64,000 nt of DNA from Streptococcus ictaluri 707-05. Its GTDB lineage: Bacteria > Bacillota > Bacilli > Lactobacillales > Streptococcaceae. Positions 1 through 9,130 of the stretch are shown in pieces. How positions within the stretch are numbered: the first letter of the stretch is position 1; the number at the start of each line of letters is the position of its first letter. Made by a program: the position numbers and the translations under genes. Below the pieces are notes generated by a model. The model ran no database searches. It had not been told where the DNA came from and saw only the letters and a list, made by a program, of their open reading frames with translations. Where the stretch lies: positions 62,001 to 126,000 of the forward strand of contig NZ_AEUX02000005.1 in assembly GCF_000188015.2 (NCBI RefSeq), in the 5' to 3' direction.

Positions 1-788
1 AGGAGCATAAAGAAGCTAGTTATTAAAAAGGTTTTCTGACCAAGTGCTTTAGCATGATTGTCGCTTAAACTTAAAATCGTTAACTGATAAGAAAAAAGGT
101 AAGCTAAGCTCAGCGCTATAAGGATGAGAGGGGCAATATAAGTTAACATTTTCCAATTAACACCAACTAGGCCACCAGCTTGCCAACCAATAATGGCATT
201 AGCTAAATGAAAATAGTTAGTCAAGGCTTGTCCTAGAGCTGATAATAGGAGGGAAACCATAGCACCAGCTAAAATGAGTCGCATCTGCTGATAGCCACGT
301 CCTCTTTGATGAGCCAGGCCAAAAACAAGGAGAGCAGATAAGGTAGATCCTGTCAGACATAAAGCCATAATAGCAGAATAATGAAGATGAGGAAAAAAGG
401 CATAGCCCAGAACCAGAGCCAAACCAGCACCAGATTGGATACCTAATATACCAGGATCAGCAATGGGATTTCGTGTCAGTCCTTGCATGATTGCTCCAGA
501 AACAGCTAAAGCAGCCCCTACTAAAGCAGCTGCCAACTGACGAGGTAAACGAATAGTCCAAAAGATCGTAGCCAGTCGACTGCTCCTATCACCTGTCAAT
601 AATAAGTGGAGTAGCGCACGATTTGAGATTGAAATAGCACCAAAACGACTGTTACAGTAGAGAGCTAATAAAAGACTGCTGCTAATCAGTATCAAAAGAA
701 GATAAAAGCTGCGATTTGAAGGAACTTTGGCTTTATATTGGGAGCCTAGCTTAGTTTTTGCAGGTAAAGAATTAGGATTGGTTTTCAC
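1..788 (-). CDS. Ferric-siderophore ABC transporter permease, FecCD family (3' end outside window)
   Basis: This is a membrane permease subunit that would pass ferric siderophore delivered by the binding protein encoded just upstream. It translates without stops on the minus strand from a GTG at 788 to the window edge, about 262 residues. It has an N-terminal membrane segment near residues 20-40 and the typical FecCD stretch [19 protein letters not shown], followed by further hydrophobic helices. The GTG start overlaps the end of the fhuD-like gene by 17 bp, which suggests translational coupling, and an AAAGG lies about 12 nt before it. An earlier or later start is possible. It is fhuB or fhuG of the GAS-type operon; I cannot tell which because the end is missing. 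Confidence 0.85.
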   Translation of the reverse strand, partial: MKTNPNSLPAKTKLGSQYKAKVPSNRSFYLLLILISSSLLLALYCNSRFGAISISNRALLHLLLTGDRSSRLATIFWTIRLPRQLAAALVGAALAVSGAIMQGLTRNPIADPGILGIQSGAGLALVLGYAFFPHLHYSAIMALCLTGSTLSALLVFGLAHQRGRGYQQMRLILAGAMVSLLLSALGQALTNYFHLANAIIGWQAGGLVGVNWKMLTYIAPLILIALSLAYLFSYQLTILSLSDNHAKALGQKTFLITSFFML

Positions 789-1695
789 TTGAGAGGATAG
801 CCTTTCGCAAGGTTTGAAGTTGATGTTCTAAAGACATGGGATCTGTAAAGTAAAAGACATTAGCATCTACTTTAATCACATGATTTGCTTTTACTGCAGG
901 AATATTTTTCCAAAGTTGGCTTTCATAAAGTGCAGAGCCTGTTTTATCATCTTCTGCTGCAACAAGGACATAGTCACCGATGTAGTCAGGCAGCATTTCT
1001 TGGGAAATAGAGAGATAACCTTGTTTAAAAACGTCTTTTTGCACGGATTCAGGTGCTTGGTAGTGGAAAGCTTGATGGATAATTTCACCACCGCGTCCCC
1101 AATCTTTACCAAAGAGATAGACTTCTTTTTCGTATAGACCCATGATGGTAAAGGTTGCCTCTTTACCAGTAACAGCTTTGACCTCTTTTTCATAGTTAGC
1201 TGTTTTTTCTTTCCAATCTTTCAACCATTTATTGGTTGTTTTTTCTCGGTTAAAGATACGACCAAAATCAGAAAAGACCTGTAGGTAATCACGTTTACGG
1301 TATTCAATAGAGATAAGAGGAGAAATTTCAGCTAATTGCTTACTATTTTCTTCTGTTGAACCAACAATAATAAGGTCAGGTTTTAGAGCAGCAATAGCCT
1401 CAAGATCAGTGGCATCAACTTGTTTTGCTTTTTGAACAGCATCTTTTAAGACAGGATTCTTTTTATCATAAGAAGTAACGCCGACAAGAGGCATATCTAA
1501 TTTAGCTAGATATCCTGTGTAAGTAGAGGCTAGGCTGACAATACGTTTAGGAGTAGCAGGGATGTCCCCATGATAAGTGACACCCGCAATTTTAGGTTGA
1601 TGGTTTCTCTCTTCTTGAGTCGTTTGTCCTTGTGAGCAGCCGATTAGAGTCAATCCTGTCACACAAAGGGTTACTAATAGTAATAGTTTTTTCAT
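772..1695 (-). CDS. fhuD: Siderophore-binding lipoprotein
   Basis: Solute-binding protein of a ferric-siderophore ABC importer, anchored to the outer face of the membrane. The 307 residues start with a lipoprotein signal (MKKLLLL, lipobox LIGC, Cys20) and continue as a class III (BtuF/FhuD-type) periplasmic-binding fold: [19 protein letters not shown] near 50-70, and [17 protein letters not shown] near 96-113. It lies 25 bp downstream of the ATPase gene and overlaps the permease gene. The role in iron uptake follows from family and neighbours; the exact siderophore cannot be read from sequence, though GAS FtsABCD/Fhu homologues take up ferrichrome-type hydroxamates. Confidence 0.9.
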   Translation of the reverse strand: MKKLLLLVTLCVTGLTLIGCSQGQTTQEERNHQPKIAGVTYHGDIPATPKRIVSLASTYTGYLAKLDMPLVGVTSYDKKNPVLKDAVQKAKQVDATDLEAIAALKPDLIIVGSTEENSKQLAEISPLISIEYRKRDYLQVFSDFGRIFNREKTTNKWLKDWKEKTANYEKEVKAVTGKEATFTIMGLYEKEVYLFGKDWGRGGEIIHQAFHYQAPESVQKDVFKQGYLSISQEMLPDYIGDYVLVAAEDDKTGSALYESQLWKNIPAVKANHVIKVDANVFYFTDPMSLEHQLQTLRKAILSSENQS

Positions 1696-1719
1696 GAATT
1701 CTATTCTCCTAGAATAATA

Positions 1720-2502
1720 TTATATAAGCTGATAAGTCAGCAAGATAGGGCAATGATGAATGGGGTCTTCGACCACTTGAGCTTGAATATGGAAAAGGTC
1801 TCTTATCATCTGTGGGGTCATGATTTCTCTTACACTACCTGAGTTTAGGATTTTACCTTCTTTCATGGCAATAAGCATATCAGAATAACGTGCGGATAGA
1901 TTTAAGTCGTGCAAGACCATAATGAGTGTTTTACCGGATGTTTGATTAAGGTTTTTGAGTAAATCCAGTATCTCAAGTTGGTGATTGATATCCAAATAAG
2001 TGGTTGGCTCATCCAAAAAAATAGTATCTGTATCTTGAGCCAATGCCATAGCAATCCAAACCCGTTGACGTTGACCACCTGATAGGGAATCAACACTCTG
2101 ATTGGCGAAGGCTGTTACCTGTGTTGCCTCCATGGCCCAGTGAATCTTGTCTTTGTCAAGTTGGTTCAGATGACCTAAATAAGATTGGTGTGGATAGCGA
2201 CCATAAGAAATAAGCTCATAGACACTTGTCCCTTCGATGGCTTCTTGACTCTGAGGTAAGAGTGCCATTTTTTTGGCAACCTCTTTAGTGCTTAAGGTAG
2301 CAATGTCATGACCGTCTAGATAAACCTGCCCTTTTGTGGTAGGTAAAATACGGATTAAAGCTTTAAGAAGCGTTGACTTGCCACAACCATTGGCACCAAT
2401 AATAGTCGTTATCTTACCTTCTGCCAACTCAAGCGATAAATCAGAGATAATGGTTTTCTGACCGTATGAAATAGTGAGATCTTCCCCACGAATAATAGCC
2501 AT
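1720..2502 (-). CDS. fhuC: Siderophore ABC transporter ATP-binding protein
   Basis: Cytoplasmic ATPase that powers the siderophore importer. The 260 residues show Walker A GANGCGKST near 36-44, the ABC signature LSGGQRQR near 139-146, Walker B TIFLDEPT near 159-166 and a switch His in MVLHDLNLS near 196. It is the FepC/FhuC class and is usual in length. It is first in the fhu operon. An extended -10 promoter lies about 75 bp before the start and an SD (AGAAAGAAGGA) precedes ATG 2502. In S. pyogenes annotations the same ATPase is often called fhuA, so the symbol is by function. Confidence 0.92.
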   Translation of the reverse strand: MAIIRGEDLTISYGQKTIISDLSLELAEGKITTIIGANGCGKSTLLKALIRILPTTKGQVYLDGHDIATLSTKEVAKKMALLPQSQEAIEGTSVYELISYGRYPHQSYLGHLNQLDKDKIHWAMEATQVTAFANQSVDSLSGGQRQRVWIAMALAQDTDTIFLDEPTTYLDINHQLEILDLLKNLNQTSGKTLIMVLHDLNLSARYSDMLIAMKEGKILNSGSVREIMTPQMIRDLFHIQAQVVEDPIHHCPILLTYQLI

Positions 2503-2532
2503 TTATTCCTTCTTTCTAGATGCCTTTTGGGG

Positions 2533-2584
2533 CTAATCACTAAGATTAGTCTGGGCATTTTTATCAAATCTTTTTCATTATAGC
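2533..2584 (-). promoter_or_regulatory. Probable fhu operon promoter and leader hairpin
   Basis: Read on the minus strand, an extended -10 (TGC followed by TATAAT) lies at 2577-2585, with no convincing -35. The leader then holds the inverted repeat CTAATC-actaa-GATTAG at 2533-2549, which could be an operator or an RNA hairpin. The only plausible -35 position falls inside the terminator hairpin at 2589-2614. Visible motifs only; no regulator is assigned. Confidence 0.5.
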
Positions 2585-2588
2585 ATAG

Positions 2589-2614
2589 AAAAAAGGCCCT
2601 CAACAGCCTTTTTT
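2589..2614. terminator. Bidirectional-type intrinsic terminator
   Basis: Stem AAAAAAGGC at 2589-2597 pairs with GCCTTTTTT at 2606-2614 around an 8-nt loop, with A- and T-tracts on either side. It lies downstream of murE on the minus strand and was presumably its terminator before IS copy 1 inserted between the two. Confidence 0.75.
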
Positions 2615-2627
2615 AAGTATTATATTA

Positions 2628-2640
2628 ATTTTTTCGAAAA
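2628..2640. repeat. 13-bp target site duplication, left of IS copy 1
   Basis: ATTTTTTCGAAAA here is repeated exactly at 3805-3817 on the other side of the element. The duplicated site contains the palindrome TTTTTTCGAAAAAA, which fits the palindromic target preference of the IS30 family. Confidence 0.93.
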
Positions 2641-3804
2641 CGCAAGTTGTCAAGTCAAGTGCAACCAGTTCATAGATAACTAGAGTTCCAGATGTTAAGC
2701 TGTTCGGGATAGCTCAAACAGGAATTTTGAGGATTGATATTGAAGAAGTCGTCTTGGGCGCTCATTGATGGCAGTAATATAATTGTCAAGTTCTTCAGAG
2801 GTTAGTGGATTAAGTGAGACTCCTTTAGGGACATATTCTCTGAGGAGGCCATTGAAGTTCTCGTTTTTTCCTCTCTCATGTGAAGAATAGGGATGTGCAA
2901 AGTAAACTTCAACAGCTTCTAAGTTTGAGAGTAAACTAAACTCAGAACCATTATCCGCTGTGATGGATGCAATAGGATACTGACTGATGAGATGCGTGAC
3001 AACTCGGTTAATGGTTTGGGACTGCTTGTCTTCTAGCTTAACTCCTAGTGCATAGCGTGTCTGGCGCTCTACCAAAGTCAACATAACAGCTTCACCTTTG
3101 GTTTTCTTGCCGAGAACCAAATCAATCTCCCAATGCCCAAATTCAGAACGATCATTAATATATTCTGGACGTTCTTCGATAGATTTACCTAAAGTCTTCT
3201 TATTCGTCTTCATGACTTTCTTAGAACGTTTTCTGATACTAACCATCTTAGGCAAATCGATTGGTTTAATAGCTAATACCCCCTCTTTGATATAACGATA
3301 AATCGTTTTGGTAGAGGGGACGACTTCTTCAGGATGGTTCACTTTGTAAGTCTGAACAAAACTATCCACACTATGGAGACGAATGTTAGCCGTCAAGGCA
3401 GATTCTAATTGTTCAATGAACCTAGCGGAGCAGTCATTCAACTTGAGATAAGAACTCTTTTGACGATTGGTTTCATAGACACGTTGCCCACTATCAGCGA
3501 AATAGGCGTTGAAGAAGGTTTGTTTTCCATTCTTATCCTTTACCTGTTCTACTGAACCACGTTTTATTTCTCGGCAGATTGTAGAACGGTGACGACCCAA
3601 GAGTCGAGCAATCTCAGCGGGTTTCTTTCCCATTTTAAGATAAGCAGCAATTTCACCCCGTTCTGTGGCTGAAAGATGAGAATAGGATGATTTTCTGGTA
3701 AAATTAATGTTGGACATGTTCATCTGCTTTCCATACTGAATTGGGGAATTCTAGTATATCAGACGAACATGTCTTTTTTGTTGCACTTCATTTTACAACG
3801 CGGG
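2641..3804 (-). mobile_element. IS30-family insertion sequence, copy 1 (IS1239-like)
   Basis: A complete 1164-bp element bounded by imperfect inverted ends (left starts CGCAAGTTGTCAAGTC, right reads inward CCCGCGTTGTAAAATG; both continue into AAGTGCAAC) and flanked by a 13-bp direct repeat. It carries one full-length transposase gene on the minus strand. It sits between murE and the murE terminator. Compared with copies 2 and 3 it differs in at least two residues of the transposase (Phe8 for Ser, and Val for Ala in QTINRVVTHL). The IS1239 name is from memory of GAS elements. Confidence 0.93.
2695..3723 (-). CDS. IS30-family transposase, copy 1, intact
   Basis: DDE transposase that cuts and joins the IS ends. 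The 342 residues begin with a helix-turn-helix region of IS30 type (HLSATERGEIAAYLKMGK, then AEIARLLGRHRSTICREI) and contain the catalytic core: D in EFGHWEIDLVLG near 200, D in SITADNGSEF near 258, and E in HERGKNENFNGLLREY near 290. The length is normal for the family. It is the only gene of the element and reads toward fhu. Confidence 0.95.
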   Translation of the reverse strand: MNMSNINFTRKSSYSHLSATERGEIAAYLKMGKKPAEIARLLGRHRSTICREIKRGSVEQVKDKNGKQTFFNAYFADSGQRVYETNRQKSSYLKLNDCSARFIEQLESALTANIRLHSVDSFVQTYKVNHPEEVVPSTKTIYRYIKEGVLAIKPIDLPKMVSIRKRSKKVMKTNKKTLGKSIEERPEYINDRSEFGHWEIDLVLGKKTKGEAVMLTLVERQTRYALGVKLEDKQSQTINRVVTHLISQYPIASITADNGSEFSLLSNLEAVEVYFAHPYSSHERGKNENFNGLLREYVPKGVSLNPLTSEELDNYITAINERPRRLLQYQSSKFLFELSRTA

Positions 3805-3817
3805 ATTTTTTCGAAAA
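3805..3817. repeat. 13-bp target site duplication, right of IS copy 1
   Basis: Exact copy of 2628-2640 (ATTTTTTCGAAAA). Confidence 0.93.
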
Positions 3818-3872
3818 AACAAATTAAATTAGAATGGTTTTAGTTATTAGCGAGAATGGTTATTGATAAGGT

Positions 3873-5318
3873 CTACAAAAAGCTCTTAGCAACCTCTAAG
3901 TCACCAGGGTAGTCAGCTTTTTGCCCCTCGACAATCTGATAGGCATCCGCTCCCTTTCCAGCAATAATAAGAGCATCCTCTTTCTGATGGCAAAGAGACA
4001 TCCCTTTTTGGATAGCTAAGGTGCGGTCTGTCATGATATCAACTTCTCGATTAATGTGAGCAGCAATTTCTTCAGAAATCGCCTGAGGGTCTTCAAAGTT
4101 AGGGTCATCAGCAGTTAAAATGACATTGATGTGAGGGTGCTGATTAATCACACGACCAAAATCAGCTCGTCGACTTTCACCCTTGTTACCTGGGGCTCCC
4201 AAAATAAGCGTCACTTCTCCTTTTTGATGTGTTTCGACCACGGTCAATAATTTTTCTAGGCTATCACCATTATGAGCGTAATCCACAAAAATTTTGGCTT
4301 GATTGGACATGGTCAAGACTTCCATACGACCAGGAACACGGGTCTTTGCAATACCTTTTTGAATATCTTCTAGGGAGGTTCCTAGGCGCAGACAAGCTAG
4401 TCCAGCAGCCATGGCATTTTCTTGATTGAAGTGTCCAATCAATTGGATATCATAGTGACCAGCCAGTTTGCCAGTTGCGGTGAAGGAAAAGGCATGACTT
4501 TGACAAATCTGATTGTCAGATTGACTACCGTAAAAATCATGGCTTTGATTGGCTACCTGTTCAGCTAAAATCCCAAAATGATCCATATCACTATTAATGA
4601 CAACAGCTTTGCTATTAGCCATTAAAAGGCGTTTATGATAGAAATAATCTTCAAAGCTAGGATGCTCAATAGGACCAATATGGTCAGGGCTGATGTTTAA
4701 AAAGACCCCAACATCAAATCTTATACCGTAGACCCGGTCTACCAAATAAGCTTGACTTGAGACTTCCATAACCAGGTGTGTCATCCCATTTGAGACACAA
4801 GTTGCCATCATGGCAAATAGATCTAAACTCTCAGGTGTCGTGAGTTCTGATTTGAAGAAGATCTTGCCATCTAGGGTGGTATTCATGGTAGAAAGCATGG
4901 CTGGCTTATGTGACTCTTCTAAGATATTAAAGGCAAAATAAGCAGCTGTTGTCTTCCCTTTTGTCCCAGTAAAGGCTAATAATTTTAACTTTTCTTGTGG
5001 GTTGTCATAGAAAGCCATTGCAATTAGGCTCATGGCTTTTTTGATATCCGTTACCAAAATAACAGGAATGGCAACATCATAAGCAACCTCTGAAACGTAG
5101 AAAGTAAGGCCTTGCTCGATGGCTTTTTGAAGATAATCTAGCTTAAATTGACGTCCCTTAGCAAAAAAGAGCGTCTTAGCATCTGTCTGTCTACTATCAT
5201 AGCTGAGCTTTTCAAAAGTGATGCCTGAGTAATCATAGTGGTATCCGTCTTGGTCAATGACTTCACGGAAATTATGGTTTTCTTTTAAAATGGTTAATAA
5301 GTGTTCAATGGTAATCAT
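3873..5318 (-). CDS. murE: UDP-N-acetylmuramoyl-tripeptide synthetase (L-lysine-adding)
   Basis: Cytoplasmic Mur ligase that adds the third residue of the peptidoglycan stem peptide to UDP-MurNAc-L-Ala-D-Glu using ATP. The 481 residues show the Mur N-terminal domain, the P-loop TGTKGKTT near 115-122, the central domain ([22 protein letters not shown] near 208-229) and the C-terminal domain with DDPNFEDP near 407. DDPNxxDP at this position is found in lysine-type MurE, where the mDAP enzymes have DNPR, so L-lysine is the inferred substrate. It is divergent from ytgP, another peptidoglycan gene. IS copy 1 begins 69 bp beyond its stop. Confidence 0.95.
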   Translation of the reverse strand: MITIEHLLTILKENHNFREVIDQDGYHYDYSGITFEKLSYDSRQTDAKTLFFAKGRQFKLDYLQKAIEQGLTFYVSEVAYDVAIPVILVTDIKKAMSLIAMAFYDNPQEKLKLLAFTGTKGKTTAAYFAFNILEESHKPAMLSTMNTTLDGKIFFKSELTTPESLDLFAMMATCVSNGMTHLVMEVSSQAYLVDRVYGIRFDVGVFLNISPDHIGPIEHPSFEDYFYHKRLLMANSKAVVINSDMDHFGILAEQVANQSHDFYGSQSDNQICQSHAFSFTATGKLAGHYDIQLIGHFNQENAMAAGLACLRLGTSLEDIQKGIAKTRVPGRMEVLTMSNQAKIFVDYAHNGDSLEKLLTVVETHQKGEVTLILGAPGNKGESRRADFGRVINQHPHINVILTADDPNFEDPQAISEEIAAHINREVDIMTDRTLAIQKGMSLCHQKEDALIIAGKGADAYQIVEGQKADYPGDLEVAKSFL

Positions 5319-5346
5319 AACCTTATTCTATCCTTAAAGTTCTTGT

Positions 5347-5375
5347 TTTACAAGTAACAAGCAAAAGTTTATAAT
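5347..5375 (+). promoter_or_regulatory. Probable ytgP promoter
   Basis: TTTACA at 5347-5352 and a perfect TATAAT at 5370-5375 are separated by 17 bp, 30 bp before the ytgP ATG, in the murE/ytgP divergent gap. Confidence 0.7.
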
Positions 5376-5405
5376 AAAGCTAATAAAAACTTTGAAAGTA
5401 TAGAT

Positions 5406-7040
5406 ATGTCGACAGAAAAAAGAGAATTGACACAAGAAGAACTGATGGTTCAAGGCGCAGCCTGGTCCACAGCTGGGAACTTTATCAGCCGCCTTCTAGG
5501 CGTTTTGTATATTATTCCTTGGTACATCTGGATGGGAGAGCACAAGGTAGAAGCTAATGCCTTGTTTAATATGGGCTATAATGTATATGCCTATTTTTTA
5601 TTGATTTCAACGACTGGATTGAATGTTGCCATTGCTAAACAAGTGGCCAAATACAACTCCATGGGGCAAAAAGAGCATAGTTATCAGTTGATTCGAAGTA
5701 CCTTGAAAGTGATGGTAGTGCTAGGCATTATTTTCTCTACCATTATGTATATCGGCTCTCCTGTTTTTGCAAGCTTATCTGGAGGAGTTGATAAGCTAGT
5801 TCCAATCATGCATAGTTTGTCTTTAGCTGTCTTGGTCTTTCCGGTGATGAGTGTCATTCGAGGCGTTTTTCAAGGCTACAAAGACATTAAACCTAATGCC
5901 TTGAGTCAGATTGCAGAGCAATTAATCCGTGTGATTTGGATGCTTTTGACGACTTTCTTTATCATGAAGTTAGGGTCTGGAGACTACCTTAAAGCAGTTG
6001 TCCAATCAACCTTTGCGGCATTTATTGGGATGATTGCTAGTATGGTGGTATTAGGTTATTATCTTTGGAAACAAGGGTTGTTACAAGCTATTTTTGCAAA
6101 AAGTAATCACGATATTCCTATTGATATCAAGGGACTTTTGCTGGAAACCTTAAAAGAATCCATTCCCTTCATCATTACAGGAAGTGCCATTCAAGCTTTT
6201 CAATTGATTGACCAATGGACCTTTATCAATACCATGACCTTGTTTACGGCTCAAAGTAAGGCCCAATTATTGGTTTTACTTGGTTATTTTAATGCCAATC
6301 CTGCTAAAATCACCATGGTCTTGATTGCCGTAGCGGCTTCTATTGGTGGCGTTGGGATTGCCTTATTGACTGAAAATTATGTGAAGAGAGACATGAGAGC
6401 CGCGGCGCGCTTGATCATTAATAATCTTGAGATGTTAATGATGTTCTTGCTACCGTCTTTAACAGGTGCTATTATTTTAGCCAAACCCCTCTACACCATT
6501 TTTTATGGGGTTAGTGAACCTGAAGCAATTCATCTCTTTATAGCGGTACTTTTTCAGACACTCTTGTTAGCCTTATACACGCTCTTTGCACCGATGCTTC
6601 AGGCTTTATTTGAAAACCGGAAAGCCATTGTTTATTTCTTATATGGTGTAGTGGTCAAATTGGTCTTACAAGTACCTTTTATTTACTTCTTTCATGCTTA
6701 TGGCCCACTATTAGCCAGTACCTTTGGATTGATGTTGCCCATCTACTTGATGTACCGACGATTGCATCAAGTGACGCGCTTTAACCGACGTTTGTTACAA
6801 AAACGATTGTTGTTAACATTTATTCAAACAGTTGTTATGGGGATTTTTGTCTTCTTCTTAAATTGGGCATTAGGTTTTGCCTTCCAACCTAATAGTCGTT
6901 TGACCAGTCTTTTATACCTCTTTATCATAGGAGGACTGGGAGGTTTACTCTATACATACCTCACCTTATTGACTCATCAGTTGGATAAGTTAATTGGTTC
7001 ACGGGCTGTAAGCCTTCGTCAGAAATTATACTTAAAATAA
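5406..7040 (+). CDS. ytgP: YtgP-type lipid II flippase / polysaccharide export MATE-like protein
   Basis: Integral membrane protein of the MOP exporter superfamily, inferred to flip lipid-linked peptidoglycan precursor to the outside. The 544 residues contain about 14 hydrophobic helices (for example FISRLLGVLYIIPWYIW near 25-41 and IAVAASIGGVGIALLTENY near 307-325) and the early motif TAGNFISRLLG seen in MurJ-like flippases. S. pyogenes YtgP is known to replace MurJ in E. coli, and this protein has the same length, context and divergent murE neighbour. A terminator follows directly, so it appears monocistronic. Confidence 0.9.
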   Translation: MSTEKRELTQEELMVQGAAWSTAGNFISRLLGVLYIIPWYIWMGEHKVEANALFNMGYNVYAYFLLISTTGLNVAIAKQVAKYNSMGQKEHSYQLIRSTLKVMVVLGIIFSTIMYIGSPVFASLSGGVDKLVPIMHSLSLAVLVFPVMSVIRGVFQGYKDIKPNALSQIAEQLIRVIWMLLTTFFIMKLGSGDYLKAVVQSTFAAFIGMIASMVVLGYYLWKQGLLQAIFAKSNHDIPIDIKGLLLETLKESIPFIITGSAIQAFQLIDQWTFINTMTLFTAQSKAQLLVLLGYFNANPAKITMVLIAVAASIGGVGIALLTENYVKRDMRAAARLIINNLEMLMMFLLPSLTGAIILAKPLYTIFYGVSEPEAIHLFIAVLFQTLLLALYTLFAPMLQALFENRKAIVYFLYGVVVKLVLQVPFIYFFHAYGPLLASTFGLMLPIYLMYRRLHQVTRFNRRLLQKRLLLTFIQTVVMGIFVFFLNWALGFAFQPNSRLTSLLYLFIIGGLGGLLYTYLTLLTHQLDKLIGSRAVSLRQKLYLK

Positions 7041-7046
7041 GAATTG

Positions 7047-7085
7047 AAAAAATCAGGCAAGTCTATAACTCTTGTCTGATTTTAA
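7047..7085 (+). terminator. Terminator after ytgP
   Basis: AAATCAGGCAAG at 7050-7061 pairs with CTTGTCTGATTT at 7071-7082 (one G-T pair) around a 9-nt loop, 9 bp after the ytgP stop. Confidence 0.85.
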
Positions 7086-7168
7086 ATTAGTTAGTTGATA
7101 TCAGTTATTTGCTATAAATGATTAAAAAAATAAAAAGTGGCAGAAAATTAACAATTCAATGAGTTATA

Positions 7169-7197
7169 TTGACATTTTAAGTGTTTATTATTATAAT
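7169..7197 (+). promoter_or_regulatory. Consensus sigma-A promoter upstream of the disrupted secreted-protein gene
   Basis: TTGACA at 7169-7174, a 17-bp spacer and TATAAT at 7192-7197: both hexamers match the housekeeping consensus exactly. Transcription should begin near 7204, over 120 bp before the coding region, with a terminator-like hairpin in between. Confidence 0.85.
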
Positions 7198-7203
7198 TTT
7201 ATG

Positions 7204-7291
7204 AAACTCACTGTTTGAATAGTAAAAGAGAATAAGATAGAAAAGATTTTTGCTTATTAAAAAAATAAAAGGCGCACTAGACGCCTTTTTC
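7204..7291 (+). ncRNA. Candidate short RNA or attenuated leader
   Basis: The consensus promoter at 7169-7197 is followed after about 60 nt by the hairpin AAAAGGCG-cactaga-CGCCTTTT (7267-7289) and a short T-tract. This gives a predicted transcript of about 85-90 nt. Beyond it lie a GAGGAAAAG and the start of the broken gene at 7336. It may be a stand-alone small RNA or an attenuated 5' leader. No conserved RNA family was recognised. Confidence 0.4.
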
Positions 7292-7940
7292 AGCGCTATT
7301 CAGATATAGAGGAAAAGAAATTAAGGATGGGGAAAATGACAACCAAAAAAACAGTAACACAAAGATTAACACGCTTAGCGCTCTTATCAGCAGCCTGCCT
7401 AACAATCGCAGCATCAGCCAGTTCGGTAAAAGCAGATGAGAATAATCAACAATTATTAGATCAAGCTATAGCTAAGGTTGAGGGATATAGAAATGTTTAC
7501 AGAGACTAGGTTATTGATGCTATTAAAAATAAATTACATCACAAGTTAAATTCCCGTCGTTTTTTAGAAAACGCAGTAAATAATGATTATTTAATTTTAC
7601 AGTTATTAATTTCAGAAAATCGAAGAGATCCAGGTTATGATTCAGAAGAAGCTGTTTCAATAACTGAAAATGAAGAAGTATCTATTAAGTCGAGAGATAC
7701 AGATACAATAAGTGGCAACAGTCAAAGTAGAATCTATTACTCAAGTAAAAATGTTGCTAATACAGAAAATAGAAAACGTCATATTCGGCAACTTGTATTA
7801 AATGAAATAAATTCAGGAAAATATGATTTTATTGAAGGGTTTAAAGAACATAGAAAGGACAAGATTAGTGATGGTAAGCTTGCCCTAAGCTCTTTTTCTA
7901 CTATTCCCTCCGCGGAAAGCAATATTTTTAATGAATTAAA

Positions 7941-7953
7941 GAAATTTATTAAG
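7941..7953. repeat. 13-bp target site duplication, left of IS copy 2
   Basis: GAAATTTATTAAG, repeated exactly at 9118-9130. Confidence 0.93.
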
Positions 7954-9117
7954 CGCAAGTTGTCAAGTCAAGTGCAACCAGTTCATAGATAACTAGAGTT
8001 CCAGATGTTAAGCTGTTCGGGATAGCTCAAACAGGAATTTTGAGGATTGATATTGAAGAAGTCGTCTTGGGCGCTCATTGATGGCAGTAATATAATTGTC
8101 AAGTTCTTCAGAGGTTAGTGGATTAAGTGAGACTCCTTTAGGGACATATTCTCTGAGGAGGCCATTGAAGTTCTCGTTTTTTCCTCTCTCATGTGAAGAA
8201 TAGGGATGTGCAAAGTAAACTTCAACAGCTTCTAAGTTTGAGAGTAAACTAAACTCAGAACCATTATCCGCTGTGATGGATGCAATAGGATACTGACTGA
8301 TGAGATGCGTGACAGCACGGTTAATGGTTTGGGACTGCTTGTCTTCTAGCTTAACTCCTAGTGCATAGCGTGTCTGGCGCTCTACCAAAGTCAACATAAC
8401 AGCTTCACCTTTGGTTTTCTTGCCGAGAACCAAATCAATCTCCCAATGCCCAAATTCAGAACGATCATTAATATATTCTGGACGTTCTTCGATAGATTTA
8501 CCTAAAGTCTTCTTATTCGTCTTCATGACTTTCTTAGAACGTTTTCTGATACTAACCATCTTAGGCAAATCGATTGGTTTAATAGCTAATACCCCCTCTT
8601 TGATATAACGATAAATCGTTTTGGTAGAGGGGACGACTTCTTCAGGATGGTTCACTTTGTAAGTCTGAACAAAACTATCCACACTATGGAGACGAATGTT
8701 AGCCGTCAAGGCAGATTCTAATTGTTCAATGAACCTAGCGGAGCAGTCATTCAACTTGAGATAAGAACTCTTTTGACGATTGGTTTCATAGACACGTTGC
8801 CCACTATCAGCGAAATAGGCGTTGAAGAAGGTTTGTTTTCCATTCTTATCCTTTACCTGTTCTACTGAACCACGTTTTATTTCTCGGCAGATTGTAGAAC
8901 GGTGACGACCCAAGAGTCGAGCAATCTCAGCGGGTTTCTTTCCCATTTTAAGATAAGCAGCAATTTCACCCCGTTCTGTGGCTGAAAGATGAGAATAGGA
9001 TGATTTTCTGGTAGAATTAATGTTGGACATGTTCATCTGCTTTCCATACTGAATTGGGGAATTCTAGTATATCAGACGAACATGTCTTTTTTGTTGCACT
9101 TCATTTTACAACGCGGG
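7954..9117 (-). mobile_element. IS30-family insertion sequence, copy 2
   Basis: A complete 1164-bp element, nearly identical to copy 1, with the same ends and the same 13-bp duplication length. It interrupts the secreted-protein gene in the reverse orientation. Its transposase matches copy 3 at the two positions where copy 1 differs, so copies 2 and 3 look more closely related. Confidence 0.95.
8008..9036 (-). CDS. IS30-family transposase, copy 2, intact
   Basis: The 342-residue DDE transposase is full length, with Ser8 and Ala in QTINRAVTHL. The HTH and catalytic motifs are unchanged from copy 1, so it is a plausible active source of transposase for all three copies. Confidence 0.95.
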   Translation of the reverse strand: MNMSNINSTRKSSYSHLSATERGEIAAYLKMGKKPAEIARLLGRHRSTICREIKRGSVEQVKDKNGKQTFFNAYFADSGQRVYETNRQKSSYLKLNDCSARFIEQLESALTANIRLHSVDSFVQTYKVNHPEEVVPSTKTIYRYIKEGVLAIKPIDLPKMVSIRKRSKKVMKTNKKTLGKSIEERPEYINDRSEFGHWEIDLVLGKKTKGEAVMLTLVERQTRYALGVKLEDKQSQTINRAVTHLISQYPIASITADNGSEFSLLSNLEAVEVYFAHPYSSHERGKNENFNGLLREYVPKGVSLNPLTSEELDNYITAINERPRRLLQYQSSKFLFELSRTA

Positions 9118-9130
9118 GAAATTTATTAAG
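9118..9130. repeat. 13-bp target site duplication, right of IS copy 2
   Basis: Exact copy of 7941-7953; the interrupted frame resumes at 9131. Confidence 0.93.

Noticed and set aside
3098..3295. Plus-strand reading frame of 65 codons inside IS copies 1 and 2
   Set aside because: It lies fully antisense to the transposase catalytic region, has no SD or recognised motif, and appears only because the IS is duplicated.
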